From assembly GCA_035507915.1 (NCBI GenBank), contig DATJNS010000462.1, positions 1-16,557 on the forward strand: a stretch of 16,557 bases of DNA. Direction: 5' to 3'. The DNA comes from JACQAI01 sp035507915 (GTDB lineage: Bacteria; Pseudomonadota; Alphaproteobacteria; Elsterales; Elsteraceae). This document shows, piece by piece, positions 1-6,586 of the stretch. How positions within the stretch are numbered: position 1 is the first letter of the stretch; each line of letters starts with the position of its first letter. Made by a program: the position numbers and the translations under genes. The notes beneath the pieces were generated by a model. It saw only the letters and a program-made list of their open reading frames with translations, was not told the origin of the DNA and ran no database searches.

Positions 1-2
1 AG

Positions 3-101
3 ATCGCCGACATGATCGCGTTCCTGGCGTCCGAGCGCGCGAGCTACGTGACCGGCACCGCGATCCAGGTCGACGGCGGCGCCGTCCAGGGCGTGTTCTA
101 G
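3..101 (+). CDS. Short-chain dehydrogenase/reductase (SDR), C-terminal end only
   Basis: The window opens inside a gene; 32 codons and a TAG stop remain. The residues read IADMIAFLASERASYVTGTA and then end in a VDGG motif followed by AVQGVF. This is the usual end of classical SDR proteins of the FabG type: a helix with FLAS(E/D), the S.YVTG.....DGG strand, and a short tail that closes the NAD(P) fold. The nucleotide-binding and Ser-Tyr-Lys catalytic regions lie outside the window, so the substrate cannot be guessed. The family call is firm for such a short piece because the YVTG/DGG ending is very characteristic. The next gene faces it on the other strand, so the two are convergent. Confidence 0.85.
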   Translation: MADMIAFLASERASYVTGTAIQVDGGAVQGVF

Positions 102-243
102 CGGGGCTGGTCCAGCGACACGAGCACCCCCTGCTCATGTCACGTCGGATCTGCGATAGCGGTCCTCATGGCCGCACGGATTTTCGCCGGGGAAGGGCCT
201 CCATCCGGCCTGCTGCGCAGGAATGGAGCGCGGAGCCGTGCGC
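102..243. other. Convergent intergenic spacer
   Basis: These 142 bases separate the dehydrogenase stop from the stop of the minus-strand hydratase. The only structure I see is a weak hairpin, GAGCA-CCCCC-TGCTC at 122-136 (5-bp stem, 5-base loop), with no T-run on either side. It could contribute to termination but is too short to call. No gene is seen in it. Confidence 0.4.
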
Positions 244-1011
244 TCAAGCGACCCGCGTCGTCACGCCGCCCAGGCCCTCGAAGACGGTCTCGACCGCGTC
301 GCCGGCGGCGAGCGGAAACTGGCGCGTGAACGAGCCCGACATGATGACGTCGCCGGCGCGCAGCGTCTCACCGAACTGGGCGAGCTTGCCGGCCAGCCAG
401 GCGACCGAATTGTACGGATGGCCGAGCACGGCGTCGCCGGTGCCGCGCGCCACCTCGGTGCCGTTGATGCGCACGCGCGCGATCACCGTCGTGAGATCGG
501 CGATCTCGGCCGCGCGCACCGGCTTGCCGACCACGAACGCCTTCTGCTGGGCGTTGTCGGCGAGCGCCAGCGCGAGCTGGCGCGTGAAGTCGCCGCGCGT
601 CTCGATGATCTCGAGCGCCGGCGCCAGGGTCGCGACCGCCGCCGTGACGGCCGCGCGATCGGCGCCCGGCGGCACGTCGCGCCCAAGCTCGATCAGCACC
701 TCGTTCTCGAAGCCCGGCTGGATCAGCTCGGCGGCGCGGAACACGTGGCCCGACGGCTTGCGGCCTTCGGCGAGCAGGCAGCCGAACACCGGCTCGTGCA
801 CGCCGAACTGCTCCTGGATCGCCTTGGCGGTCAACCCGACCTTCCAGCCGACGCGGCGCTGCCCCGACTGGTCGCGCCGGCGCCCGATGCGCGCCAGCTG
901 CAGCCGGAACGCCTCGTCGAGGCTCAGGCGATCGAACCACGCGACCGGAAAATATTCGCCGCGGTCGCGCGCCGCGTCGAACGCGCGCACCGCTTCCTCG
1001 AGATCGATCAC
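244..1011 (-). CDS. 2-keto-4-pentenoate hydratase / fumarylacetoacetate hydrolase family enzyme (MhpD-like)
   Basis: A 255-residue protein of the MhpD family, whose members are cytoplasmic, metal-dependent hydratases or decarboxylases acting on 2-oxo acids in meta-cleavage pathways. Visible family signatures are GWKVGLTAKAIQEQFGVHEP with FG.LL after it, the metal-site segment FENEVLIELGRDV, PALEIIETRG, and the late VIMSGSFTRQFPL. Length fits the family. The start is the GTG at 1009-1011, which follows a strong AGGGGGAGG site by about seven bases; reading further upstream would only add low-complexity sequence that overlaps the next gene. That GTG overlaps the TGA of the upstream HATPase gene (GTGA, 1008-1011), so translation is probably coupled. 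The substrate is not fixed by sequence: 2-hydroxypentadienoate hydratase, oxalocrotonate decarboxylase and related functions are all possible. A class III extradiol dioxygenase sits 9.5 kb away, but not in the same operon. Confidence 0.85.
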   Translation of the reverse strand: MIDLEEAVRAFDAARDRGEYFPVAWFDRLSLDEAFRLQLARIGRRRDQSGQRRVGWKVGLTAKAIQEQFGVHEPVFGCLLAEGRKPSGHVFRAAELIQPGFENEVLIELGRDVPPGADRAAVTAAVATLAPALEIIETRGDFTRQLALALADNAQQKAFVVGKPVRAAEIADLTTVIARVRINGTEVARGTGDAVLGHPYNSVAWLAGKLAQFGETLRAGDVIMSGSFTRQFPLAAGDAVETVFEGLGGVTTRVA

Positions 1012-1460
1012 GACGTCCCCTCCCCCTTTTGTGCGGTCGCCGACAGCTCGAGCGTCAGCCGATTGCCCGGCGCCAAGGCCTCCCAGCGCACGCTCGACGC
1101 CAAGCCCATCACCAGCGCGATGCCGGCCCGTCCGACAGGGCGGTCGGCGACGTCGCCCGTCAGGTCCGGCTTGGCGTTCCACGCCGTCGGATCGAACGCC
1201 GGCGCGGCGTCCTCGAGCACCAGGCGCAGCGGGTCGCCGCCGGCGAGCACGACGCGGATGCGCGCGCCGACCGCGTCGCGATAGCCGTATTTCATCGTGT
1301 TGGTGAAAATTTCCTCAAATACTGTCAGGGTTCGGGCGACCGCCGATGTCGGCAGGTCGGCCGCCGCGCAGTGGCGCTCGATCGCGGCGAGCCCGCTCCG
1401 CAACCCGTCGACGGTCGCGGGCAGGTCAAGAGCGAGCGGACGCGCGAGGGAGGCCGCCAT
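1008..1460 (-). CDS. RsbW-like HATPase_c_2 protein (anti-sigma factor kinase type)
   Basis: A 150-residue GHKL-fold protein of the RsbW/SpoIIAB group. In partner-switching systems such proteins bind a sigma factor or effector and phosphorylate a STAS antagonist. The N-box is clear (FEEIFTNTMKYGY, E and N present) and the C-terminal half follows the family pattern: FDP, then a PD....V.DRPVG segment, GIALVMGLASSVRWE and a GNRLTLEL strand. Two spots deviate: where most relatives have DDG.PFDP this protein has EDAAPAFDP, and the GG.G of the second box is GRAG, so ATP binding could be weakened. The start is taken as ATG 1458-1460, giving eight residues before the conserved LALDLPATV; no good ribosome binding site is seen. 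This ATG overlaps the ATG of the divergent FecR gene by two bases. Likely partners are the STAS protein and the SpoIIE phosphatase encoded at 2.6-6.0 kb. Confidence 0.8.
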   Translation of the reverse strand: MAASLARPLALDLPATVDGLRSGLAAIERHCAAADLPTSAVARTLTVFEEIFTNTMKYGYRDAVGARIRVVLAGGDPLRLVLEDAAPAFDPTAWNAKPDLTGDVADRPVGRAGIALVMGLASSVRWEALAPGNRLTLELSATAQKGEGTS

Positions 1461-1965
1461 GAGGTCCGACGCGTTGCAGACGACGGCGCGAGTGTACTCC
1501 GGACGGGCGCTGCGCTCGACCCTGCTCGCGATCGCGCTGCTCGGCGCGGTCCTGGGCGTGCCGGGCACGGCCGCGCGCGCCGCCGATGCGATCGGTCAGA
1601 TCAAGACCGCCCAGGGCACGGTGTCGATCGAGCGCGAGGGCACGCGCCACCCGGCCGCCGCCGGCGACCGCGTGATGCAATCCGACGTCGTGACCACGGG
1701 CGCCGACGGCACGGTCGGCATCACGTTCCAGGACAACAGCATGATGTCGCTCGGCCCGGACAGCACGCTGGCGCTCGACCGCTTCCGCTTCGACACCACG
1801 ACCCACGACGGCGAGTTCGAGTCGTCGCTCAAGCGCGGCACGCTCGCGGTCAAGTCGGGCTACATCGTCGAGCAAGGACCGCAGGCGATGCGCGTGCGCA
1901 CGCCCGCCGCCATCCTGGGGGTGCGCGGCACCGAGTTCGTCGTGCGCGCCGAGGCCGGACGATGA
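1459..1965 (+). CDS. Secreted FecR-domain protein
   Basis: A 168-residue exported protein. Residues 17-41 form a signal peptide (basic RALR, hydrophobic TLLAIALLGAVLG, cleavage site near TAARA/ADA). Residues about 48-163 are a FecR domain: AQGTVSIEREG, the charged AAAGDRVMQSDVVTTGADG turn, ITFQDNSMMSLGPDSTL, an LKRGTLAV strand and the closing TPAAILGVRGTEFVV. Classical FecR is an inner-membrane anti-sigma regulator with a periplasmic sensor part; this protein lacks the cytoplasmic anti-sigma domain and is all periplasmic, like the free-standing FecR proteins found beside CHASE2 proteins. The start ATG follows GAGGGAGG by five bases. Its stop overlaps the start of the OmpA gene (ATGA, 1962-1965). 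What it binds is unknown; a role in sensing or envelope structure is inferred from the neighbours only. Confidence 0.88.
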   Translation: MRSDALQTTARVYSGRALRSTLLAIALLGAVLGVPGTAARAADAIGQIKTAQGTVSIEREGTRHPAAAGDRVMQSDVVTTGADGTVGITFQDNSMMSLGPDSTLALDRFRFDTTTHDGEFESSLKRGTLAVKSGYIVEQGPQAMRVRTPAAILGVRGTEFVVRAEAGR

Positions 1966-2585
1966 GGCGCGGCATCCGGCGCGTCGCCAGCCGCGCGCTC
2001 GGCGTGCTGGGCCTGGCGGCGCTGCTCGCCGCCTGCGCGGGCGGCATCAAGGACAACCTCGTGGTCGTGGTGCCCGAGGCCGACGGCCACGTCGGCGCCG
2101 TCACGGTGACGGACGCGCACGGCCAGACCGTGCTCGACCAGGCTTACGCCGGCGCTACCGCGGGGCGCGGCGAGCATGCGGTCGAGCGCGTCCAGGTCGG
2201 CGCCGACCAGGTCTCGCAGATCTTCGGCCCGGCGCTCGCCGCGCAGCCCAAGCCGCCGGTGTCCTTCCGGCTCTATTTCGTCAGCGACAGCGACGAGCTG
2301 ACGCCGGAATCGCGCGCCGCCTTCGAGGGCGTGTTCCGCGAGATCGCCAGCCGGGCCGCCGCCGACGTCGTGGTGACCGGCCACACCGACACGATGAGCA
2401 CCGACGCCTACAACGACGCGCTGTCGCTGGCGCGCGCCAAGACGGTGCGCGCCATGCTGGTCGCGCGCGGCCTCAAGCCCGACTCGATCACGGTGGCCGG
2501 GCGCGGCAAGCGCGAGCTCCTGGTCAAGACGCCCGATCAGGTCCACGAGCCGCGCAATCGCCGCGTCGAGATCACGGTGCGGTGA
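1962..2585 (+). CDS. OmpA-family peptidoglycan-binding lipoprotein
   Basis: A 207-residue predicted lipoprotein. The N-terminus has a basic start, a hydrophobic LGVLGLAALLAAC stretch and a lipobox with Cys25. A middle section (about 26-95) has no family I recognise. Residues about 98-207 are an OmpA C-terminal domain: FRLYFVSDSDELTPES at the start, the GHTDT loop whose Asp is used to hold diaminopimelate, the SLARAKTVRAMLVARG helix and the closing EPRNRRVEITV with the conserved Arg. It should sit in the outer membrane and hold peptidoglycan. It follows the FecR gene with an ATGA overlap, so the two are one translational unit. The middle part reads as short beta-strands and could be the contact for FecR or the CHASE2 sensor, which is inference. 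Confidence 0.9.
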   Translation: MRRGIRRVASRALGVLGLAALLAACAGGIKDNLVVVVPEADGHVGAVTVTDAHGQTVLDQAYAGATAGRGEHAVERVQVGADQVSQIFGPALAAQPKPPVSFRLYFVSDSDELTPESRAAFEGVFREIASRAAADVVVTGHTDTMSTDAYNDALSLARAKTVRAMLVARGLKPDSITVAGRGKRELLVKTPDQVHEPRNRRVEITVR

Positions 2586-2594
2586 GCTTCTGAA

Positions 2595-4721
2595 CTAGGC
2601 CGGTCCGTTCCAGCGCACGGTGAGCGTGGTCAGGTCGTCGGACGGCTCGGCGCCGTCGACGAAACGCGTCACGGTGGCGCGCACGGCCGCCAACGCCGCA
2701 CGCGCGTCGGCGCCGGGCGCCAATGTCGCCAGGCAGTCGCGCACCGGCGCGTGGCCGAGCAGCGCGCCGCCGCGGTCCATCGCCTCGGTGACGCCGTCGG
2801 TGACCAGGCACAGGAGCTCGCCCGGGCGCAGCTGGCAGGTTCCGCCCTCGTAGGGGAACTCGTCGATCACGCAGAGCGGCGGCCCGCCGCTGGTCTCGAT
2901 CAGCCGCGGCGCCTCGCCGGGCAGCACCGTGACGGGCAGCTCATGGCCGGCGTTGCAGTAGTCGAGCCGTCCGGTGTCGAGCTCGAGGATGCCGGCGAAC
3001 AAGGTGATGAACAGCATCTCGGGGTTGTCGCGCGAGATCTCCCGGTTGGCGACCGCCATGATGGCAGCGGGATCGCGCGTGCCGCGCAGCGCGCAGCTCT
3101 TGTAGAGCGACTTGCCGAGCGCCATGAACAGGCTCGCCGGCACGCCCTTGCCGGTGACGTCGCCGACCGCGACGAACAGGTGGCCGGGGTCGACCAGGAA
3201 GAAGTCGTAGAGGTCGCCGCCGATCTCGCGCGCTGGCTCGAGCACGGCGTCGAGATCGAAGCGCGCGTCGGGCGTGAGCGCCTCCGGCCGCGGCAGGATG
3301 CCCATCTGGATGCGCCGCGCCGCCTCGAGCTCGCCCGCGACGCGCGCGGCGGCGAGACGCTGCGCCTCGAGCTCGCGGCGCAGTCGGCGGCGCTGCGCGT
3401 CGGCCTCGGCGAGCCCGCCGCCGATCAGCGCGACCAGCACGGCGCCGGCGCCGAGGCTCGGCAGCGCGGCGTCGATCAGCCACAACCGCATCATCCAGCC
3501 CGCCAAGGCGAGGCCGCCGAAGACGATCGGCAGCGCGATCGCGGCCGGTGCGTACCAGACCAGCCGGCGCCCCGGCAGCCCGACGATCAACGCGAGGCCG
3601 ACGAGCGCGAGCGAGGCGGCCTCGGCGCCGCCCGCCCAGCGCGGCCGCGACGCCAGCGCGCCCTCGATCACGTCCTCGAGCAGCTGGGCGTGGATCTCGA
3701 CGCCGTCCATCGGGCCGAGCGGCGTGGTCGCCCGATCGACCAGCCCGAGCCCGGTCACGCCGAGCAGCACCAGGCGGTTCTCGAACGTGCCCGGCGCGAC
3801 CCGATGCTCGAGCACGTCGGCCGCCGAGACGAAGCGCCGCGGATCGCTCGGCGAGAAGGCCAGCCGGATCGTGCCGTCCGGCGCGGTCGGCAGCGCGAGC
3901 CGGCCGGCCGCCACGCCGACCATCGCGCCGTCCTTCACGTAGGCGTCGATGCGCTGGGCGCCGGCGGCGACGCGCAGCATCTCGAGGGTGAGCGACGGCA
4001 CCGGCACGCCGCTCACCGCCGCCAAGGTGGGGAGGCGCCGCACCGCGCCGTCGGCATCCTTGTCGACCGACAGGAGGCCGTGGCCGGCAGCGGCGCGATC
4101 GATCTCCGGGATGCTGCGCACCAGCACGGTGTGCGCCGGCAGGGCCGGCGCCGGATCGCCGCCGTGCGCGATCACCGGGGTGAGCGGCCCCGACATGCCG
4201 GCGCCCGTTCGCAGCGCCGCCATGCCGAGCACGCTCGGACCGGCGGCCAGCGCCTCGGCCAGGCTCGCGTCGTGATCGGGCAGCGCGGCCAACCGCTCGA
4301 CCAGGTCGGGCGGCAGGTCGCGCTCCATGCGCGCCCAGCGCAGCGGCGACAGGCGATCCGGCTCGGGCCACAGGATGTCGACCCCGAGCACGCGCGGATG
4401 ATCGGCCTGAATGCGCGCGACCAGCTCGGCGATCAGATGTCGCGGCCACGGCCACTGGCCGTAACGCTGCAGGCTCGCGTCGTCGATCGCGACGATCGGC
4501 GCCGGCGTGCCCTGCGGCGCGCGCGGCAGCACGCGCTGGATCAGATCGAAGCCGAACTGCCGGAGATCGCCGAGCGCGCCGTCGCCGGCGGCCAACAGCA
4601 GGACGATCGCGAGGGCCAATGTCGCCAGGCCGGCGGCGCGGCCGGGCGCCGCCGCGCGCACGGCGACGCGGGCGAACAGCGAGCGCCGCGCCGGCTCAGA
4701 CGTCGATGACGAGTCCGTCAT
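2595..4721 (-). CDS. CHASE2 sensor with SpoIIE-type PP2C phosphatase domain
   Basis: A 708-residue membrane sensor. Residues about 31-47 are the first membrane segment, about 55-345 an extracytoplasmic CHASE2 domain (VAIDDASLQRYGQWPWPR, VLGVDILWPEPD, SVDKDADGAVRRLP, LVLLGVTGLGLVD, MDGVEIHAQLLEDVI), followed by three membrane segments near 367-383, 388-408 and 412-437. A charged helix (about 438-472, RRRLRRELEAQRLAAARVAG) leads into a SpoIIE/PP2C domain (about 480-705). The metal-binding Asp positions are present: GGDLYDFF (Asp503), VGDVTGKGVPASL (Asp521), TDGVTEAMD (Asp642) and SDDLTTLTV (Asp695/696). Such phosphatases remove phosphate from a STAS protein, here presumably the one at 5652-6029. 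The more common partner of CHASE2 is a cyclase or kinase. The start at 4721 overlaps the end of the hydrolase gene by 26 bases. Confidence 0.92.
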   Translation of the reverse strand: MTDSSSTSEPARRSLFARVAVRAAAPGRAAGLATLALAIVLLLAAGDGALGDLRQFGFDLIQRVLPRAPQGTPAPIVAIDDASLQRYGQWPWPRHLIAELVARIQADHPRVLGVDILWPEPDRLSPLRWARMERDLPPDLVERLAALPDHDASLAEALAAGPSVLGMAALRTGAGMSGPLTPVIAHGGDPAPALPAHTVLVRSIPEIDRAAAGHGLLSVDKDADGAVRRLPTLAAVSGVPVPSLTLEMLRVAAGAQRIDAYVKDGAMVGVAAGRLALPTAPDGTIRLAFSPSDPRRFVSAADVLEHRVAPGTFENRLVLLGVTGLGLVDRATTPLGPMDGVEIHAQLLEDVIEGALASRPRWAGGAEAASLALVGLALIVGLPGRRLVWYAPAAIALPIVFGGLALAGWMMRLWLIDAALPSLGAGAVLVALIGGGLAEADAQRRRLRRELEAQRLAAARVAGELEAARRIQMGILPRPEALTPDARFDLDAVLEPAREIGGDLYDFFLVDPGHLFVAVGDVTGKGVPASLFMALGKSLYKSCALRGTRDPAAIMAVANREISRDNPEMLFITLFAGILELDTGRLDYCNAGHELPVTVLPGEAPRLIETSGGPPLCVIDEFPYEGGTCQLRPGELLCLVTDGVTEAMDRGGALLGHAPVRDCLATLAPGADARAALAAVRATVTRFVDGAEPSDDLTTLTVRWNGPA

Positions 4722-5655
4722 AGGCGGCCGAGATCCTCACCGGGTGGTCGCGCCGCGTGATCTCCTCGAGCCGGACGGTCTCCTGGAAGATCTGGTGGAT
4801 CTGGTGATCGTCGAACACGGGCTCGTGATGGAACAGCACGAGATGCCGCGCGCGGGCGAGCTGGCACAGCTCGAGGCCGACGACGTTGCTCGAATGGCCC
4901 CAGTCCTCCTTGACCGACATCGTGTCGGCCAGCGAGTACATCGCGTCGAACACGACGAGATCGGCGTCGCGGAAGAACGCGACGACGCGCTCGATCTCGC
5001 CGCGGCCGTCGAGCTTGTGCTCGGAATCGGTCGTGTAGACGACGGCCTTGCCGTCGCGCTCGAGCCGGTAGCCGTATGAATCGCCGCCGTGGTTCTGCAA
5101 GGTCGGCGTCACGCGGAAACCGGCGATCTCGGTCGGCCGGTCGGGCTCCAGGACGACGAACTCGATGCTCGCGCGCAGCGCGGCGAAATCGATCGGGAAG
5201 GACGGCGCGCAGTGCTGCGCGCGGTACGCCTGCTCGAGCTCGCGATGGCAGCCGTAGATGCGGATGCGGTTGCCCGGGATGTAGACCGGCGTGAAGAACG
5301 GGAACCCCATGATGTGGTCCCAGTGCAGATGGGACATCAGCACGTGATAGGTCTGCGGCGCGCCCGGACCGTGGCGGGCGAGCGCCTGGACGGCGAGCTC
5401 GCGCGCGCCCGAGCCCATGTCGCAGATCAGGTAGTCGGGCCCGGCGGTCTCGACCTGCACGCACGACGAGTTGCCGCCGTAGGTCGCGCCCTCGGGGAAG
5501 CTGAGCTCGCGCTCGACGAAGGCGCGCGCGGCCTCCGACGAGCCGAGATCGCGCCCGGCGGCGCGGATCAGCGCGATCGCGATCTTGTCGCGCACCGCGG
5601 CGGCGGACAGCACGGCGGGGATCGAGCCGCGCGTGCCCCAGAAGGTGACTTTCAC
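4696..5655 (-). CDS. Metallo-beta-lactamase-fold hydrolase (Lactamase_B_2 / RNase Z-like)
   Basis: A 319-residue metal hydrolase with a full dinuclear site: HLHWDH (His109, His111, Asp113, His114), NHGGDSYGYR (His189), VVYTTDSEH (Asp210) and a final His pair near 276-277. The opening FWGTRGSIPA, GGNSSCVQVE and CDMGSGAREL are typical of the PhnP, class II cAMP phosphodiesterase and RNase Z-like branch, not of antibiotic-cleaving lactamases. No signal peptide is seen, so it acts in the cytoplasm. A phosphodiester substrate such as a cyclic nucleotide is plausible but not shown. The GTG start (5653-5655) overlaps the stop of the STAS gene (GTGA), and the 3' end overlaps the phosphatase gene by 26 bases. 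The three genes are one tightly coupled operon. Confidence 0.9.
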   Translation of the reverse strand: MKVTFWGTRGSIPAVLSAAAVRDKIAIALIRAAGRDLGSSEAARAFVERELSFPEGATYGGNSSCVQVETAGPDYLICDMGSGARELAVQALARHGPGAPQTYHVLMSHLHWDHIMGFPFFTPVYIPGNRIRIYGCHRELEQAYRAQHCAPSFPIDFAALRASIEFVVLEPDRPTEIAGFRVTPTLQNHGGDSYGYRLERDGKAVVYTTDSEHKLDGRGEIERVVAFFRDADLVVFDAMYSLADTMSVKEDWGHSSNVVGLELCQLARARHLVLFHHEPVFDDHQIHQIFQETVRLEEITRRDHPVRISAAYDGLVIDV

Positions 5656-6029
5656 GGCAGGCCCGCGAGATGCTCGACCGCGCCCGGATCGAGCGTGCCG
5701 AACGCGTCGCGCACCGTCTCGAAACTGGCGATCACGAGATCGAACCGGCTGATCGCGAAGATCTCGCGCACCACCGGCTGCAGCGCGGCGACGCCGAGGC
5801 CGAGGCCGCGGCCTTTGGCCTCCTTGGCGGCGACCATGACGGCGCGCAACCCGGCGCTGCTGACGTAATCGAGATGTGCGCAGTCGATCACGACCGCCGC
5901 CGGCGGCGCGGCGAGGTCGCCGAGCGCGGCGAGGAGCTGGGCCCGGAAGGGCTCCGCCGTGGTCATGTCGATGCGACCGACCGGCTTCAGCACCACGCTG
6001 CCACCGACCTGCTTCCTGACGACTTCCAT
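5652..6029 (-). CDS. STAS-domain anti-sigma factor antagonist
   Basis: A 125-residue single-domain STAS protein of the SpoIIAA/RsbV type. The sequence starts with short strands (VVLKPVGRIDMTTAEPFR), then AVVIDCAHLDYVSSAGLRAV, where Ser57/Ser58 occupy the place of the serine that RsbW-type kinases phosphorylate. The common Asp before that serine is replaced by Val-Ser. The end EIFAISRFDLVIASFETVRDAF is the usual STAS closing helix. The start is taken as the ATG at 6027-6029, which has GGGTGG five bases upstream; in-frame GTG codons at 6035 and 6038 are alternatives and add two or three residues. It is the first gene of the operon with the metal hydrolase and the CHASE2-SpoIIE phosphatase. Expected partners are that phosphatase and the HATPase at 1008-1460. 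Confidence 0.9.
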   Translation of the reverse strand: MEVVRKQVGGSVVLKPVGRIDMTTAEPFRAQLLAALGDLAAPPAAVVIDCAHLDYVSSAGLRAVMVAAKEAKGRGLGLGVAALQPVVREIFAISRFDLVIASFETVRDAFGTLDPGAVEHLAGLP

Positions 6030-6053
6030 CGTCACCACCCGCCCTGCACCGTC

Positions 6054-6076
6054 CCTATAGCATCGAGAACGCTCGA
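6054..6076 (-). promoter_or_regulatory. Possible promoter/operator of the STAS operon
   Basis: Between the STAS gene and the AtzH-like gene lies a symmetric site TCGAG-AACG-CTCGA (6063-6076). Immediately downstream on the minus strand is TATAGG (6054-6059), a plausible -10 box about 25 bases before the STAS start. No convincing -35 box is seen. The inverted repeat would sit in the spacer, as an operator does. It could instead be a weak terminator for the gene upstream, though it has no T-run. Confidence 0.3.
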
Positions 6077-6107
6077 CGGGCTAGGTCCGGCGCATCGGCG
6101 GGCCGCC

Positions 6108-6482
6108 TCAGCCGATCAACGAGACATGCGCGGCGACGATGCGCCAGCCTTCGGGCATGCGCACCCAGGTCTGGCTCTGGCGGCCGCCGCGCGCGACGTT
6201 GACGCGGCGGAACTCGGTGTTGGCGGTCGCGAAGTCGCGGCCGTAGGTCGTGATCACGGTGTTGCTGGTCGTGCGCGCCAGCCCCGCGGGCGAGCGCGCC
6301 GCGCGGAACCCGGCGATCGCCGCGTGGCCGTAGAGGTTCTCGTTCATGCCGTAGCGCAAGGTCAGCGCGTCGTTCCAGAACAGCGCGTTCAAGGTGTCGA
6401 TGTCGTTGGTCACCAGCGCGGTCTCGTAGCGCTGGAACTGTGCCGTCACCTCGGCGACGATCTCGGGCAGGTTGATGTCCAT
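6108..6482 (-). CDS. AtzH-like / oxalurate catabolism protein HpxZ-like (DUF3225)
   Basis: A 124-residue protein with the NTF2-like fold family that includes HpxZ of oxalurate use and AtzH of cyanuric acid breakdown. Signature segments are YETALVTNDIDTLNALFW, RYGMNENLYGHAAIAGFR, the ITTYGRDFATANTEF strand and the closing RQSQTWVRMPEGWRIVAAHV. AtzH has been described as a decarboxylating amidohydrolase; HpxZ has no settled reaction. The length is normal for the family and no export signal is present. The ATG start has CGGAG eight bases upstream. Relatives usually lie beside an AtzE/GatA-type amidase gene and a small AtzG partner; neither is within this window, so this copy is an orphan here. 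It is divergent from leuC and in line with, but separate from, the STAS operon. Confidence 0.85.
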   Translation of the reverse strand: MDINLPEIVAEVTAQFQRYETALVTNDIDTLNALFWNDALTLRYGMNENLYGHAAIAGFRAARSPAGLARTTSNTVITTYGRDFATANTEFRRVNVARGGRQSQTWVRMPEGWRIVAAHVSLIG

Positions 6483-6550
6483 CGATAGGGCTCCGCGGGG
6501 CAGTCCGCCGACCTTACGGGCGTTGCGCGCGGCCGGGAAGCCGTCCCGGG

Positions 6551-6580
6551 TTGACCCCCGCGTCGGCTTTCCTGTCCAAT
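6551..6580 (+). promoter_or_regulatory. Putative sigma70-type promoter of leuCD
   Basis: TTGACC (6551-6556, five of six matches to the -35 consensus), an 18-base spacer and TCCAAT (6575-6580, four of six to the -10 consensus). A start site six to seven bases beyond the -10 box would fall at about 6587, the first base of the leuC ATG. No Shine-Dalgarno sequence precedes that ATG, which fits a leaderless message. Confidence 0.4.
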
Positions 6581-6586
6581 GACGCG

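Noticed and set aside
122..136. GAGCA-CCCCC-TGCTC hairpin after the dehydrogenase
   Set aside because: Only five base pairs and no T-run; too weak to call a terminator.
1860..2546. Long open frames opposite or alongside most genes, for example on the minus strand over the OmpA gene
   Set aside because: Their products are Arg/Ala/Pro/Gly-rich without family motifs, as expected for shadow frames in DNA of about 70% GC.
2717..4636. The 15-base word CCAATGTCGCCAGGC occurs near 2722 and again near 4620
   Set aside because: Both copies lie in coding sequence of the same gene with similar Ala/Leu/Gly codons; there is no flanking similarity, so it is chance in GC-rich code.
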